64,000 nt of DNA from Bacillota bacterium (GTDB lineage Bacteria; Sysuimicrobiota; Sysuimicrobiia; Sysuimicrobiales; Segetimicrobiaceae), in NCBI GenBank assembly GCA_021324295.1, contig JAJPJJ010000011.1:47589-111588 (forward strand), given 5' to 3'. Positions 34,959-42,773 of this stretch are shown here, one piece after another (the first letter of the stretch is position 1; every line of letters begins with the position of its first letter). The notes below the pieces were generated by a model. It searched no databases, was not told where the DNA came from, and saw nothing but the letters and a program-made list of their open reading frames with translations. The translations under genes were made by a program, and so were the position numbers.

Positions 34959-36902
34959 ATGGGCGACAACATCACGCGCAAGATCCTGCGGGCGCATCTC
35001 GTGGACGGCCGGATGGTGCCTGGCGAGGAGATCGGCATCAAAGTGGACGAGATCCTGATCCAGGACATCACCGGCACCGCCGCGATGATGCACTTCGAGG
35101 CGATGCAGCTCGGGCGCGTGCGGTGCAGAGTGGCCTGCGTCTACGGCGATCACAACGTCCTGCAGGTGAGCGAGGAGAACACCGAGGACCACGTCTACCT
35201 CTCCACGGCGGCGCGCAAGTACGGCATCTGGTGGGCCAAGCCCGGCGCCGGCATCGGCCACCAGATCCACCAGGAGCACTTCGCCTGCCCGGGAGACACG
35301 GCGCTCGGGGCCGATAGCCACACCCCCCACATCGGCGGCATGGGCGTGTTCGCGATGGGCGCCGGCGGGCTCGACGTCGCGGTGGCGATGGGCGGCGGGC
35401 CGTACTATCTCCACATGCCGGCGGTCGTGCGCGTCCATCTGACCGGCCGGCTCCCGGCGTGGTCGACCGCGAAGGACGTCATCCTCGAGATGCTGCGGCG
35501 CCTCGGGGCGAGCGGCGGGTTCGGGAAGGTGTTCGAGTACGTCGGGCCCGGCGTGCGGACGCTCAACGTGCAGCAGCGGATCACGATCTGCAACATGGGC
35601 GCCGAGCTGGGCGCGACGACCTCGCTGTTTCCTTCGGACGATATCACGCGAGACTACATGCGGCGGATCGGCCGGGAGCGCGACTGGCGGGAGGTGTCGG
35701 CGGATCCGGACGCCGGCTACGACGATTCGATGGAGGTGGACCTCGGCGCGATCGAGCCGCTGGTGGCCCTTCCGAGCAACCCGGACAACGTCGTCCCGGT
35801 CGCCCAGGCCGAGGGCGTGAAGATCGACCAGGTGATGGTCGGCTCCTGCACCAATGGCTCGTACATGGACCTCAGAGCCGTGGCGGAGATCGTCCGGGGC
35901 CGCAGGGTCCACCCTGACGTGACGTTCTTCGTCCACCCGAGCAGCCGCCTGGACCTGGAGGAGCTGGCCCGGGAGGGCCTGCTCACCGAGATGATCGCGG
36001 CGGGCGTGAACGTCGAGGCCGCCACGTGCGGGGCCTGCATCGGGGTCGGGCACGTGCCGGCCAAGGGGATGAAAAGCCTCCGCGCGATCAACCGCAACTT
36101 CAAGGGCCGCAGCGGGCAGAAGGACGACGAGGTCTACCTCAGCTCGAGCGAGGTCGCCGCGGCCTCCGCGGTGGCCGGGGTGATCACGGATCCGCGGAAG
36201 CTCGGGATCCCTGCTCCGGCGCAGCAGGAGCCGTCGCGGCTGCCGCAGGACAACCCGAGCCTGGTGCCGCCGGCGCCCGAGCCCGAGGCCGCCCGCCTGG
36301 AGGTGGCCCGCGGCGAGAACATCGTCCCGATCCCCGTGAAGGGCCCCCTCGCGGAGTCGCTCCGCGGCGAGGTCCTGATCGCGCTCGGCGACGACATCAG
36401 CACGGACCATATCATGCCGGCCGGCTCGCAGATCCTCCGGTACCGTTCCAACATCCCCAAGCTGGCCGAGTACGTCTTCAACCGGGTCGACCCCGAGTTC
36501 GCCCGCCGGGCCCGGGCCCGAGGCGGCGGGTTCATCGTGGGCGGCAGCAACTACGGCCAGGGCAGCAGCCGGGAGCACGCGGCGATCGCGCCGATGTACC
36601 TCGGCGTCGTGGGGGTGATCGCCAAGGCGTTTGCGCGCATCCACCTGGCCAACCTGATCAACTGGGGCATCGTGCCGATGACGTTCGCCGATCCCGCGGA
36701 CCACGAGCGGGTGAGCCAGGGAGATCTCCTCGAGATCCCGGATGTGCGCCGGCAGATCGACGCCGGCGCGGAGCAGCTCACGGTCAGGAACGTCTCCCGG
36801 GGCACCACGTTCGCCGTGAAGGTAGCGCTGAACCGCAGGGAGCGCGACTACCTGTTGGCCGGGGGGAAGCTGGCCTACACGAAGGCGCATCCGATTCATT
36901 AG
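34959..36902 (+). CDS. aconitate hydratase
   Basis: TCA-cycle enzyme interconverting citrate and isocitrate through a [4Fe-4S] cluster. 647 residues, the shorter aconitase type. Cluster cysteines are Cys297 (GSCTNGS), Cys357 and Cys360 (TCGACIG). Substrate-binding landmarks are GADSHTPHIGGMGVFAMG near the N-terminus, ALGDDISTDHIMPAGSQI and GGSNYGQGSSREHAA in the swivel domain. ATG 34959 follows GAGGAGGGGAG. All key residues are present. It stands alone, with about 240 bases upstream holding a TATAAT, and a peptide transporter cassette begins downstream. Confidence 0.95.
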   Translation: MGDNITRKILRAHLVDGRMVPGEEIGIKVDEILIQDITGTAAMMHFEAMQLGRVRCRVACVYGDHNVLQVSEENTEDHVYLSTAARKYGIWWAKPGAGIGHQIHQEHFACPGDTALGADSHTPHIGGMGVFAMGAGGLDVAVAMGGGPYYLHMPAVVRVHLTGRLPAWSTAKDVILEMLRRLGASGGFGKVFEYVGPGVRTLNVQQRITICNMGAELGATTSLFPSDDITRDYMRRIGRERDWREVSADPDAGYDDSMEVDLGAIEPLVALPSNPDNVVPVAQAEGVKIDQVMVGSCTNGSYMDLRAVAEIVRGRRVHPDVTFFVHPSSRLDLEELAREGLLTEMIAAGVNVEAATCGACIGVGHVPAKGMKSLRAINRNFKGRSGQKDDEVYLSSSEVAAASAVAGVITDPRKLGIPAPAQQEPSRLPQDNPSLVPPAPEPEAARLEVARGENIVPIPVKGPLAESLRGEVLIALGDDISTDHIMPAGSQILRYRSNIPKLAEYVFNRVDPEFARRARARGGGFIVGGSNYGQGSSREHAAIAPMYLGVVGVIAKAFARIHLANLINWGIVPMTFADPADHERVSQGDLLEIPDVRRQIDAGAEQLTVRNVSRGTTFAVKVALNRRERDYLLAGGKLAYTKAHPIH

Positions 36903-37043
36903 CCCGGCCGGTCACAGCCGTGTAACGGGCGGCGGCCGGCGCCGCGGCGCGGGGCAGGATTCCTGCGGGATCCCGTGAATACCCACTCCCGCTTGCTCCG
37001 GCGTCGGAGCCATCTCGCTTGGCAGGACCGGGAGGGTGACGCG

Positions 37044-38582
37044 ATGCGCAGGTGGGGTGCTCTGTTGCTGGCCGGCGCGCTGGTCGCCGGCGTCTTGGGC
37101 GCGGCATCGGCGCAGGGTGCGAGGCGCGGCGGGACGCTGCGTGCCGGGCTCGACTCGGATCCGCCCAACATGGACCCGCACCGCTCGACCGCGGCGGTGG
37201 ACCGGCAGGTGTTCCAGAACCTCTACGACAAGCTCGTCGACACCGACCAGAACCTCGCGATCGTGCCGATGCTCGCGACATCCTGGACGGTCAGCCCGGA
37301 CGGGCGGACCGTCACCCTCAAGCTCCGCCAGGGCGTCAAGTTCCAGGATGGGACCCCGTTTGGCGCGGAGGCCGTGAAGTACAACTTCGACCGCATGCGG
37401 GATCCGAAGTTCCCCTCGGCCCGCCGCAGCGAGATCCGGCCGGTCACGGACGTCGTGGTGGTGGATCCATCCACGGTCCAGATCAAGCTGGAGCGGCCCT
37501 ACAGCCCGCTCCTCTACGTGCTCACCGATCGGGCGGGGATGATGGTCTCCCCCGCCGCGGCGCAGAAGGAGGGGGTGAACTTCGCGCTGCACCCGGTCGG
37601 GACCGGGCCGTTCTCGTTCGTCGAGAAGATCCCGCAGGACCACATCACGCTGCAGCGGAACCCCGCCTACTGGCAGCCGGGGCAGCCCTACCTCGACCGG
37701 ATCGTGTATCGCCCGTTCCCGGACGACAACGCGCGCGTCGCCAACCTGAAGTCGGGCGACGTGGACATCATCAACGTCGTCCCCCTGCCGCAGGTCAAGA
37801 CGCTCGCCCAGGAGGCGAGGCAGCCGGGCGCGCGCTTTCGGCTGCTCGAGCACGGGGCGTTCGCCTGGCAGGGGATCTGGCTCAACGTGACCAAGCCGCC
37901 GTTCGACAACAAGCTCCTGCGCCAGGCGCTGAGCGCGGCGATCGATCGGAACGCGATCGCGAACGTCGTGCTGCAGGGTGCGGCGTATCCCGCCTACTCG
38001 TTCTTCCCGAACGGGACTCCCGCGTACGACCCGGCGTGGAAGATCCCTCCCCGCGACATCCGGCTTGCCAAGGAGAAGCTCCAGGCCGCGGGCCACCCCG
38101 GCGGGTTCTCGTTCACGCTGCTGACCCTGCCCGGCGAGCAGCAGCAGTCGATCGGTCAGGCGGTGCAGTCGATGGCCGCCGAGGCGGGGATCCAGGTGAA
38201 GCTCCAGATCATCGAGTTTGGGCAGATGCTCGACGAGACCGACCACCTCCGCCACCAAGCGGCCCTGCTGGGCTGGAGCGGCCGGCCGGATCCCGACTTC
38301 GACATCTACCCGTTCGTGACCCAGTCGGGGATCGGCTCGTTCAACGATGCCGGCTACACCAACCCCAAGGTGCAGGAGCTGCTGGACGCGGCGCGGATCC
38401 TCCAGGATATGAGCCAGCGGCGGCGGGCGTACAGCGAGGTGACCAAGATCCTCGCCGACGACATGCCGTACGTCTGGCTGTACTTCCCGAAAGAGTACAA
38501 GCTCGTGTCGACGAGAGTGCGCGGCTTCGTCCACGTGCCCGACGGCATGATGCGATTCCGGGCGGTGTGGCTGGCTCCGTAG
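37044..38582 (+). CDS. family 5 ABC transporter substrate-binding protein (peptide/nickel type), cassette 1
   Basis: 512-residue extracytoplasmic binding protein (SBP_bac_5). Signal peptide RWGALLLAGALVAGVLGAASAQ. The mature protein starts RRGGTLRAGLDSDPPNMDPH and has the family hallmarks TVTLKLRQGVKFQDGTPFGAEAV and LHPVGTGPFSFVEKIPQDHI, then LVSTRVRGFVHVP near the end. Ligands in this family include oligopeptides, nickel chelates and sugars, so the substrate is unknown. ATG 37044 has GGGAGGGTGACGCG upstream. First gene of a binding protein-permease-permease cassette lacking ATPase genes. Confidence 0.92.
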   Translation: MRRWGALLLAGALVAGVLGAASAQGARRGGTLRAGLDSDPPNMDPHRSTAAVDRQVFQNLYDKLVDTDQNLAIVPMLATSWTVSPDGRTVTLKLRQGVKFQDGTPFGAEAVKYNFDRMRDPKFPSARRSEIRPVTDVVVVDPSTVQIKLERPYSPLLYVLTDRAGMMVSPAAAQKEGVNFALHPVGTGPFSFVEKIPQDHITLQRNPAYWQPGQPYLDRIVYRPFPDDNARVANLKSGDVDIINVVPLPQVKTLAQEARQPGARFRLLEHGAFAWQGIWLNVTKPPFDNKLLRQALSAAIDRNAIANVVLQGAAYPAYSFFPNGTPAYDPAWKIPPRDIRLAKEKLQAAGHPGGFSFTLLTLPGEQQQSIGQAVQSMAAEAGIQVKLQIIEFGQMLDETDHLRHQAALLGWSGRPDPDFDIYPFVTQSGIGSFNDAGYTNPKVQELLDAARILQDMSQRRRAYSEVTKILADDMPYVWLYFPKEYKLVSTRVRGFVHVPDGMMRFRAVWLAP

Positions 38583-38829
38583 TGGCGCAGGACTTCGGTG
38601 CCGGTGGGGGCGAGGGGCACGGGGGTCCGCCTGAGCGCACGGTGGCCTCGGTCTTGAGCACGCGAACGGAAGACCCCGACCCCTCGGGCCTGCGGCCACG
38701 CGGCCGGGTCCGTTCCCCGACAGGAAGCGCAGGGCGGACCCGCCTCCCTGCCGGCCCGGTCACCAGACCCGTGAGGTGCAGCGCCGGGGCCGGCGCGCCG
38801 CGCCGGCGCACTCTCTGCGTGGCGTGTCG

Positions 38830-39786
38830 ATGACCCGCTTCCTCGCCCGCCGTCTGCTCCAGATGATCCCGGTGCTGTTCTTTGTGAGCGTGATCATCTT
38901 CGTGCTCATCAACCTCGTGCCGGGAGACGCGGCGCGGCTCTTCCTCGGCGAGGAAGCGCCGCCGGAAGCCCTCGCGTCCCTGCGGCGCGAGCTCGGCCTG
39001 GACCAGCCGCTGTACATCCAGTACCTCCGCTGGGTCGGCGGGATGATGCGCGGCGACTTCGGCCGCTCGTTCAAGGACAACCGGCCGGTGCTGGCGACCC
39101 TGCTGCAGAAGGTGCCGGTGACCGCCGAGCTGACCGCCGCGGCCCTGCTCATCGCGTGGGCCATCGCGATCCCCGCCGGGGTGCTCGCCGCATGGCGGCA
39201 ACGGACCGCCGCGGACTACGGCGCCTCCGCGACCGCGCTCGTCGGCCTCAGCATCCCCAACTTCTGGCTCGGGATCATGCTGATCTACCTGTTCGCGGTG
39301 CATCTGCGGTGGCTGCCCGCGTCCGGCTTCGCGCCGCCCACGGAGGACCTCGGGCGGAACCTCCGGACGATCGTGATGCCGGCGTTCGTGCTGGGCGTCG
39401 TGCTCGCCGCGGTCGTGATGCGGCAGCTGCGCAGCAGCATGGTCGAGGTGCTGGCGGCCGACTTCGTGCGCACCGCTCAGGCGAAGGGGCTGGCGGCGCG
39501 CGCGGTGCTGGTCAGGCACGCCCTGCGCAACGCCGTGATCCCGGTGGTCACGGTCATGGGGATCCAGATGGGGACGCTGCTCGGGGGCGCGGTGATCACG
39601 GAGACGATCTTCGCCGTTCCCGGCCTGGGCCAGCTCGCGGTCAACGCGATCTACACCCGGGACTACCCGATGCTCGAGGGCGTCGTGATGACGAGCGCGC
39701 TCGCCATCCTGCTCATCAACCTGCTCGTGGACGTCGTCTACTCGCTCATCGATCCCCGGATCAAGCTCGCCGGAGGCCGATCGTGA
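38830..39786 (+). CDS. ABC transporter permease DppB-like, cassette 1
   Basis: 318-residue membrane subunit. It opens MTRFLARRLLQMIPVLFFVS as in DppB/NikB proteins, has VPGDAARLFLGEEAPPEA in the first periplasmic loop and a C-terminal BPD_transp_1 domain. The EAA-type loop is FVRTAQAKGLAARAVLVRHA, which docks an ATPase. The ATG at 38830 gives the standard N-terminus. It follows the binding-protein gene after about 250 bases with no gene, longer than usual within such operons. It overlaps the next permease (GTGA). Confidence 0.93.
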   Translation: MTRFLARRLLQMIPVLFFVSVIIFVLINLVPGDAARLFLGEEAPPEALASLRRELGLDQPLYIQYLRWVGGMMRGDFGRSFKDNRPVLATLLQKVPVTAELTAAALLIAWAIAIPAGVLAAWRQRTAADYGASATALVGLSIPNFWLGIMLIYLFAVHLRWLPASGFAPPTEDLGRNLRTIVMPAFVLGVVLAAVVMRQLRSSMVEVLAADFVRTAQAKGLAARAVLVRHALRNAVIPVVTVMGIQMGTLLGGAVITETIFAVPGLGQLAVNAIYTRDYPMLEGVVMTSALAILLINLLVDVVYSLIDPRIKLAGGRS

Positions 39787-40667
39787 GCCTGGCCGTCGGG
39801 ACGCTGCCCGGCGCGGGCAGCGCGTCCGCGGGCCGGCGGGGCGAGCAGCTCCTGCGCCGGCTCGCCCGGAACCGGTTGGCCCTCGCCGGCCTCGTCGTGT
39901 TCAGCCTCGTCGTGCTGCTCGCGGTCCTGGCCCCCTGGATCGCGCCCTACTCGCCGGTGCGAACGGACTTCACCGCGTACCTGCAACCGCCCGGCCCACG
40001 GCACCTCATGGGGACCGACGAGCTCGGGCGGGACGTGCTCAGCCGGGTGATCTTTGGCGCGCGGGCCTCGCTGGAGGCCGGCGTCATCGCGGTGGGGCTC
40101 GCGATCGGCGCCGGCGTGCCGCTCGGGCTCGTGGCCGGGTTCTACCGCGGTCCGCTCGACGACGGGCTGATGCGGCTGACGGACGCGATGCTCTCCTTTC
40201 CCCAGCTCGTCCTGGCGCTCGCCGTCGCGGCGGTCCTCGGCCCTGGGCTGGCCAAGGCGATGATCGCGATCGCGGTCGTGCTCATGCCGGTCTTCATGCG
40301 CCTGATGCGGGCGGAGGTCCTGACGCAGCGGGAGCGAGAGTACGTGGACGCGGCCCGCGCGCTGGGCGCCGCCGACCGTCGGATCATCTGGCGGCACCTG
40401 CTGCCGAACAGCGTGGCGCCGATCGTGGTGCAGGGCTCCCTCAACGTCGCCGGGGCGATCATCACCGAAGCCACGCTGAGCTTCCTGGGGCTCGGCACGC
40501 AGCCGCCGACTCCCTCGTGGGGCTCGATGCTGAACGCCGCCCAGCAGTACCTCACGCAGGCGCCGTGGCTGGCCTTCTGGCCCGGCCTCGCGATCGCGAT
40601 CACGGTGTTCTGCGTGAACGTCGCCGGCGACGGGATCCGGGAGGTCTGGGACCCCCGGACACGCTGA
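39783..40667 (+). CDS. ABC transporter permease DppC-like, cassette 1
   Basis: 294-residue partner permease. N-terminal cytoplasmic stretch, first helix LAGLVVFSLVVLLAVLAPWI, then LMGTDELGRDVLSRVIFGAR, the DppC/NikC signature. The EAA loop REYVDAARALGAADRRIIWR and the C-terminal EATLSFLGLGTQPPTPSWG are typical. The GTG start at 39783 overlaps the previous stop. No ATP-binding gene follows; the next gene is an amidohydrolase with its own promoter-like element. Confidence 0.93.
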   Translation: MSLAVGTLPGAGSASAGRRGEQLLRRLARNRLALAGLVVFSLVVLLAVLAPWIAPYSPVRTDFTAYLQPPGPRHLMGTDELGRDVLSRVIFGARASLEAGVIAVGLAIGAGVPLGLVAGFYRGPLDDGLMRLTDAMLSFPQLVLALAVAAVLGPGLAKAMIAIAVVLMPVFMRLMRAEVLTQREREYVDAARALGAADRRIIWRHLLPNSVAPIVVQGSLNVAGAIITEATLSFLGLGTQPPTPSWGSMLNAAQQYLTQAPWLAFWPGLAIAITVFCVNVAGDGIREVWDPRTR

Positions 40668-40700
40668 GCCCCGGCCTTGTCCGGGCCGCGCGCCGCCCGC

Positions 40701-40706
40701 TATGAT
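40701..40706 (+). promoter_or_regulatory. -10-like TATGAT upstream of the amidohydrolase
   Basis: TATGAT in the context CCCGCTATGATGCAGGGG, 77 bases before the GTG start. No clear -35. It shares the CGCTATxATG flank with the elements at 34893 and 42751. Confidence 0.3.
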
Positions 40707-40782
40707 GCAGGGGGGCGATCTCTCGCGTCGGAGCAGCAGGCCCCCGACCGCTGCTCCGCGGGCCGTGACGGAGGAGCCGCCG

Positions 40783-42018
40783 GTGGCATCGATTCGCATC
40801 AACGCTGACCGGATCCAGACCCGCCTCGCCGAGCTGTCCCAGCTCGGCCGTACCCCGGAGGGGGGCGTGACCCGGCTGTCCTACCGGGCGGAGCACGCCG
40901 CGGCCATCCGGCTCGTTGCGCGCTGGATGCGCGAGGCGGGCGCCGACGTCGGGCTGGATGCCTGGGGGAACCTGTTCGGCGTGGTACCGGGGAGCCTCGC
41001 GAGCCTCCCGTCGATCGCCGCAGGATCGCACCTCGACACCGTGCCCAACGGAGGCGTCTTCGACGGCGCCCTCGGCATCGTCGGCGCCGTGGAGGTAGCG
41101 GCGGCCCTGCACGACGCGCGCGCGACCCTCCGGCACCCGCTCCTGCTGCTCGCGTTTGCGGAGGAGGAAGGGACGTCGTTCGGGGTCGGGTGCTTGGGGT
41201 CGCTCGGGTTCGTCGGGCGGGCCCCGGCGCCGGAGACGCTCCGCGATCCGGATGGCACGCCGCTGTCCGAGCAGCTCCGGGCGTTCGACCCGGGCGTGCC
41301 GCGCCGGCCGCTGTCGGCTCCGCTCGTCGCGTATCTCGAGCTGCACATCGAGCAGGGCCCGACGCTGGCGTCGCAAGGCGTGCCGCTGGCCGCTGTCGAG
41401 GCGATCGTCGGCATCTCGCGCGCGGCGTTCGTCTTCGTCGGCGAGGCCAACCACGCGGGAACGACCCCGATGGACGTTCGCCGGGATGCCCTCTGGGGCG
41501 CGGCGGACCTCGTGGCCGCGGTCCGCACGATGGCCCGGGACACGGGGGGGCAGGCCGTGGGCACGGTCGGGCGGTGCACCGTGTCCCCGGGCGCCACGAA
41601 CGTGGTTCCGGGCCGCGCCGAGACGGTCGTGGAGCTGAGGAGCCCGGACGGCCACCTCCTGGAGACCCTCCGCGAGCGCGTCGAGGCCTCCGCGCGCGCC
41701 TGCGCCGGGCGCTACGGCCTCTCGCTCGAGGCCCGGCCGTGGCGGACGGAGCCCCCGGTCCCGCTCAACCGCGCGGTGCGCGACGAGATCATCGCCGCGG
41801 CGGGCGAGCTGGGGTGGCCGATCGTCACGATGCCGAGCTGGGCCGGTCACGATGCGAAGATCCTGGCGTCGGTCGCGCCGGCCGGGATGATCTTCGTGCC
41901 GAGCCACGGGGGGGTGAGCCACTCGCCGCGGGAGCAGACCGCGTGGGAGGACGCGGTGCGGGGGGTGCAAGTGCTCTGCCGCGCGGTGGAGCGCCTCGAC
42001 GACGCCTCGGCGGGGTGA
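40783..42018 (+). CDS. Zn-dependent amidase/hydantoinase-carbamoylase family (M20C: N-carbamoyl-L-amino acid hydrolase or allantoate amidohydrolase)
   Basis: 411-residue di-metal hydrolase. Metal ligands appear in AGSHLDTVPNGGVFDGALG (His, Asp), LAFAEEEGTSFGVGCLGS (Glu pair) and LELHIEQGPTL (His). The dimerisation domain contains ANHAGTTPMDVRRDAL, and the C-terminal catalytic half has MPSWAGHDAKILA and VPSHGGVSHSPRE. These fit N-carbamoylase, allantoate amidohydrolase or ureidoglycolase; the specific reaction is not resolved. GTG 40783 is preferred because GGAGGAG lies six bases upstream. It follows peptide transporter cassette 1, possibly for use of an imported amide. Confidence 0.88.
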   Translation: MASIRINADRIQTRLAELSQLGRTPEGGVTRLSYRAEHAAAIRLVARWMREAGADVGLDAWGNLFGVVPGSLASLPSIAAGSHLDTVPNGGVFDGALGIVGAVEVAAALHDARATLRHPLLLLAFAEEEGTSFGVGCLGSLGFVGRAPAPETLRDPDGTPLSEQLRAFDPGVPRRPLSAPLVAYLELHIEQGPTLASQGVPLAAVEAIVGISRAAFVFVGEANHAGTTPMDVRRDALWGAADLVAAVRTMARDTGGQAVGTVGRCTVSPGATNVVPGRAETVVELRSPDGHLLETLRERVEASARACAGRYGLSLEARPWRTEPPVPLNRAVRDEIIAAAGELGWPIVTMPSWAGHDAKILASVAPAGMIFVPSHGGVSHSPREQTAWEDAVRGVQVLCRAVERLDDASAG

Positions 42019-42028
42019 GGTGACCGCG

Positions 42029-42385
42029 ATGCCGGAGGAACGGCCGTCCGCAGAGCAGCCGCAGGCCGGCCCATCGCAGGAGCCCGGCGCCGGCGAGCGC
42101 GCCGAGCCGCAGGTGGTGCCGCTCGGGGCGCTTGCGACGCGCGACCTCCTCGTGTCGTTCCTCGGCGTCCTGGCCTCCAAGGCCTGGGAGGGCATGGGGC
42201 TCATCCCCAATCCGGCGACCAACAAGATCGAGAAGGATATGCCCGGGGCGCGGACGGCGATCGATGCGTACGCGGCGATCTTCGAGGTCGTCCGTCCGCA
42301 GGTCGAGGACCAGCAGCGCCGGGAGATGGAAACGCTGCTGACGACGCTGCGGCTCAACTTCGTCGAGAAGAGCAGCGGCCCGTGA
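42029..42385 (+). CDS. DUF1844 family protein
   Basis: About 118 residues. After a Pro/Glu/Gln-rich disordered N-terminus comes the DUF1844 domain: TRDLLVSFLGVLASKAWEGM, then GLIPNPATNKIEKDMPGART, AIDAYAAIFEVVRPQVED and ETLLTTLRLNFVEK. DUF1844 proteins are small helical proteins of unknown function found in Deltaproteobacteria, Acidobacteria and several candidate phyla. The gene is 10 bases after the amidohydrolase stop, so probably co-transcribed. A GTG at 42020 is an alternative start. Confidence 0.82.
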   Translation: MPEERPSAEQPQAGPSQEPGAGERAEPQVVPLGALATRDLLVSFLGVLASKAWEGMGLIPNPATNKIEKDMPGARTAIDAYAAIFEVVRPQVEDQQRREMETLLTTLRLNFVEKSSGP

Positions 42386-42391
42386 GGCGGG

Positions 42392-42400
42392 TTATCCACA
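42392..42400 (+). promoter_or_regulatory. perfect DnaA-box sequence
   Basis: TTATCCACA, the strict DnaA 9-mer consensus, lies four bases after the DUF1844 stop codon. It is single; no cluster, A+T-rich unwinding element or dnaA/dnaN gene is near, so it is not an origin by itself. It could titrate DnaA or regulate the RNA unit beginning 70 bases downstream. Confidence 0.35.
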
Positions 42401-42433
42401 GTATCCCGATATCCGTCGAACTGAGTTTCCGGA

Positions 42434-42462
42434 TTGTGCGGGGGCGACGGCTGTGCTAGAAG
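42434..42462 (+). promoter_or_regulatory. candidate promoter of the structured RNA
   Basis: TTGTGC at 42434-42439 and TAGAAG at 42457-42462 are spaced 17 bases, with a TGC extended -10 immediately upstream of the -10. It is placed about seven bases before the paired 5' end of the folded RNA. Confidence 0.5.
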
Positions 42463-42469
42463 TGGAGGT

Positions 42470-42644
42470 GGAGGCGCAAGCTCTCCGGCGAAAGTAGCCG
42501 ACTCAAACGCTCGCGCACGTGGACGCCGAAAGCCGGCTAAGTGTACTTCGGGGGTAACCCCGGAGAACGGCTGGTCCGGCGGTAGGCACCGGCGGCGGAG
42601 CCGAAGACGGTGAAAAGCCGGCGGAGGGAGCGCCTCCCGCTTTT
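42470..42644 (+). ncRNA. unidentified structured RNA of about 175 nt with its own promoter and terminator
   Basis: No reading frame is supported here, but the sequence folds on itself. The 5' end GGAGGCGC (42470-42477) pairs perfectly with GCGCCTCC (42630-42637), extended by CTCTCC (42481-42486) with GGAGGG (42623-42628). Inside are small hairpins, such as CGGC-GAAAGTA-GCCG near 42487-42500 and a CGGGG-GTAA-CCCCG stem with a GNRA loop near 42549-42562. A T run (42641-42644) follows the closing stem, like an intrinsic terminator. I checked it by eye against common riboswitches, 6S, SRP, tmRNA, RNase P and small ribozymes and recognised none. A novel ncRNA or an attenuating leader of the next gene are both possible. 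Confidence 0.5.
42621..42644 (+). terminator. intrinsic-terminator-like hairpin
   Basis: GCGGAGGG and CCTCCCGC form a stem with one mismatch around an AGCG loop (42621-42640), directly followed by TTTT. It would end the RNA unit. The 3' arm alternatively pairs with the RNA 5' end, so terminator and closing stem are mutually exclusive folds. Confidence 0.5.
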
Positions 42645-42724
42645 CCCCGCGTCCGCTCCCGCCCCTCACCGCCCGCCTTCCCTGCGCGTCCCCGCCTCCA
42701 CACGCTGCGGGAGCGCGTCCTGTC

Positions 42725-42746
42725 GCGAGACGGGCCGCCGTCTCGC
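42725..42746. promoter_or_regulatory. inverted repeat overlapping the -35 region of the YyaL-type gene
   Basis: GCGAGACGG, spacer GCCG, then CCGTCTCGC: a perfect 9-bp inverted repeat ending four bases before TATAAT. Position over the -35 region suggests an operator for a dimeric regulator or an overlapping hairpin. Confidence 0.45.
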
Positions 42747-42750
42747 TCGC

Positions 42751-42756
42751 TATAAT
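42751..42756 (+). promoter_or_regulatory. -10 box TATAAT of the thioredoxin-domain gene
   Basis: Perfect TATAAT in GCTCGCTATAATGGGGG, 18 bases before the ATG at 42774, implying a very short leader. The expected -35 position is taken by the inverted repeat. Confidence 0.5.
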
Positions 42757-42773
42757 GGGGGACGGAGAGGTGG

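Noticed and set aside
42392..42400. Replication origin at the DnaA box
   Set aside because: One box only, no A+T-rich unwinding region, no dnaA, dnaN or parAB genes nearby.
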